Assembly (NCBI GenBank): GCA_041687295.1
Contig: JAWLCG010000082.1
Location: 1-15,498 of the forward strand
Source: JAWLCG01 sp041687295
Lineage (GTDB): Bacteria; Planctomycetota; Phycisphaerae; SM23-33; FEN-1343
Direction: 5' to 3'
Length of the DNA stretch: 15,498 nucleotides
Of the stretch, positions 14,938-15,498 are shown piece after piece. The notes beneath the pieces were generated by a model that did not search any database, had not been told where the DNA came from, and saw nothing but the letters and a program-made list of their open reading frames with translations. A program made the translations under genes and the position numbers. Numbering within the stretch: position 1 is the stretch's first letter; every line of letters starts with the position of its first letter.

Positions 14938-15498
14938 ATGCGTACCCACCGTCGAACCGTTGTCGCTGTGGCCCTGTGCTTGCTGGCCCTGCCGGCCGGC
15001 CTGACCGTCCGGGCGCTCGCCCAGCACGAGCACCACGCCGCCCCCGCCCAGCAGGGCCATGCCATGCCCGCCGACGCGTCCGCCGGCCACGGCGACCCGC
15101 TGGAGGTGATGACGGCCGAGCACGATATCACGCACGTGATCCTGGACGCGGCGGCCCGCGAGGCCCGACACATCCGCCAGAGCGGACAGGTCGACGCCGA
15201 CCGCGTCGGCAAGATGGTGACCTTCTTCCGCAACTTCACCGACCGCTGCCACCACGCCAAGGAGGAACGCTACCTCTTCCCGCGCGTGCACCAGCGGGCC
15301 GGGGGCCAGGCCGAGCCCCTGTTGGCCGTGCTGCGGGCCGAGCACGCCATGGGCCGGGCCACCCTGGGCACCGTCGATGCCCTGCTGACCCACGGCCAGG
15401 CCCTGCTATGTAGCCGTTTGTCAAGCCAGCCTGGGCAGATTGTGGGGCGTCGATCACGCAACCTGCTATTCAGTCGTCCGCGGAATCCCGTGCGGAGA
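14938..15498 (+). CDS. Secreted hemerythrin-like protein, incomplete, probably disrupted
   Basis: The frame runs from 14938 off the window with no stop (187 codons). Residues 1-28 form a Sec signal peptide (RR, hydrophobic core, ALA before Q29), so the protein would be exported. A histidine-rich linker (HEHH at 30-33, H41, H51) follows. A hemerythrin/HHE bundle starts at about 56: H62 and H66 in AEHDITHVILD, H105/H106 with E109/E110 in CHHAKEERYLFP, and H136 in RAEHAMGR. Such domains bind a di-iron or similar centre for oxygen or NO sensing, carriage or stress defence. From about residue 157 the sequence turns into basic, unrelated LCSRLSSQPGQ, and the expected fourth helix with H-x3-E is missing. 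GC content falls at the same point, so the gene is probably interrupted near 15406. AGGAG 7 bases upstream supports the start. It is divergent from paralogue B. Confidence 0.8.
   Translation, partial: MRTHRRTVVAVALCLLALPAGLTVRALAQHEHHAAPAQQGHAMPADASAGHGDPLEVMTAEHDITHVILDAAAREARHIRQSGQVDADRVGKMVTFFRNFTDRCHHAKEERYLFPRVHQRAGGQAEPLLAVLRAEHAMGRATLGTVDALLTHGQALLCSRLSSQPGQIVGRRSRNLLFSRPRNPVRR
15409..15498. mobile_element. Possible left end of an inserted element
   Basis: From about 15409 (TGTAGCCGTTTGTCAAGCC) the base composition becomes less GC-rich and hemerythrin homology stops. CTGCTATGTAGCCGT at 15404-15418 is loosely repeated as CTGCTATTCAGTCGT at 15462-15476 (12 of 15 bases). A TGT terminus with subterminal repeats is a pattern of IS21-like elements, but no transposase is visible before the window ends. 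An assembly join or a genuinely divergent C-terminus are alternatives. Confidence 0.3.

Noticed and set aside
14848..15461. Minus-strand and shifted plus-strand frames over the hemerythrin-like gene
   Set aside because: The frame from 14938 has a ribosome site, signal peptide and HHE motifs; the others are shadows.

Overview
The window is GC-rich and carries nine complete genes, all on the minus strand, plus one incomplete gene reading out of the right edge on the plus strand. Two sulfatases, a large unnamed pair of six-hairpin glycosidase-like proteins, an oxygen-sensitive glycyl radical enzyme and many extragenic palindromes together suggest an anaerobic or facultative polysaccharide degrader of the Planctomycetota (Phycisphaerae-like). 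Lentisphaerota or Verrucomicrobiota are possible alternatives. This is a judgement from gene content; there is no rRNA or other marker in the window. No tRNA, rRNA or CRISPR array was seen, and no gene-free stretch exceeds 300 bases.

Layout in the direction of transcription, right to left: a divergent intergenic region (14669-14937) separates the hemerythrin-like plus-strand gene from the minus-strand series. The series starts with two tandem paralogues of about 850 residues (12098-14668 and 9460-11994), then a small cysteine-free carboxymuconolactone-decarboxylase-fold protein (9131-9427). After 259 bases of palindromes come sulfatase 2 (7375-8871), a zinc-dependent MDR dehydrogenase (6199-7311) and a glycyl radical enzyme (4050-6134), each separated by about 63 bases and probably one operon. 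A large nested inverted repeat follows, then argH (2400-3803), a repeat-filled gap, sulfatase 1 (817-2217) and an HD-domain phosphohydrolase (197-820) that overlaps the sulfatase stop by 4 bases.

A reasonable working model is a catabolic island for sulfated carbohydrate. The glycosidase-like pair would cleave glycosides, the sulfatases would remove sulfate esters, and the dehydrogenase and glycyl radical eliminase would process a resulting polyol or deoxysugar fragment. None of the nine minus-strand proteins has a visible signal peptide, so the work would be cytoplasmic. argH is housekeeping and probably unrelated. The most promising points are the glycyl radical enzyme, which has a dehydratase-type active site with two substituted substrate-contact positions and no activase nearby; the unnamed tandem glycosidase-like family; a sulfatase lacking the usual GKxH lysine; and a break in the hemerythrin gene near 15406 that looks like the edge of an inserted element.
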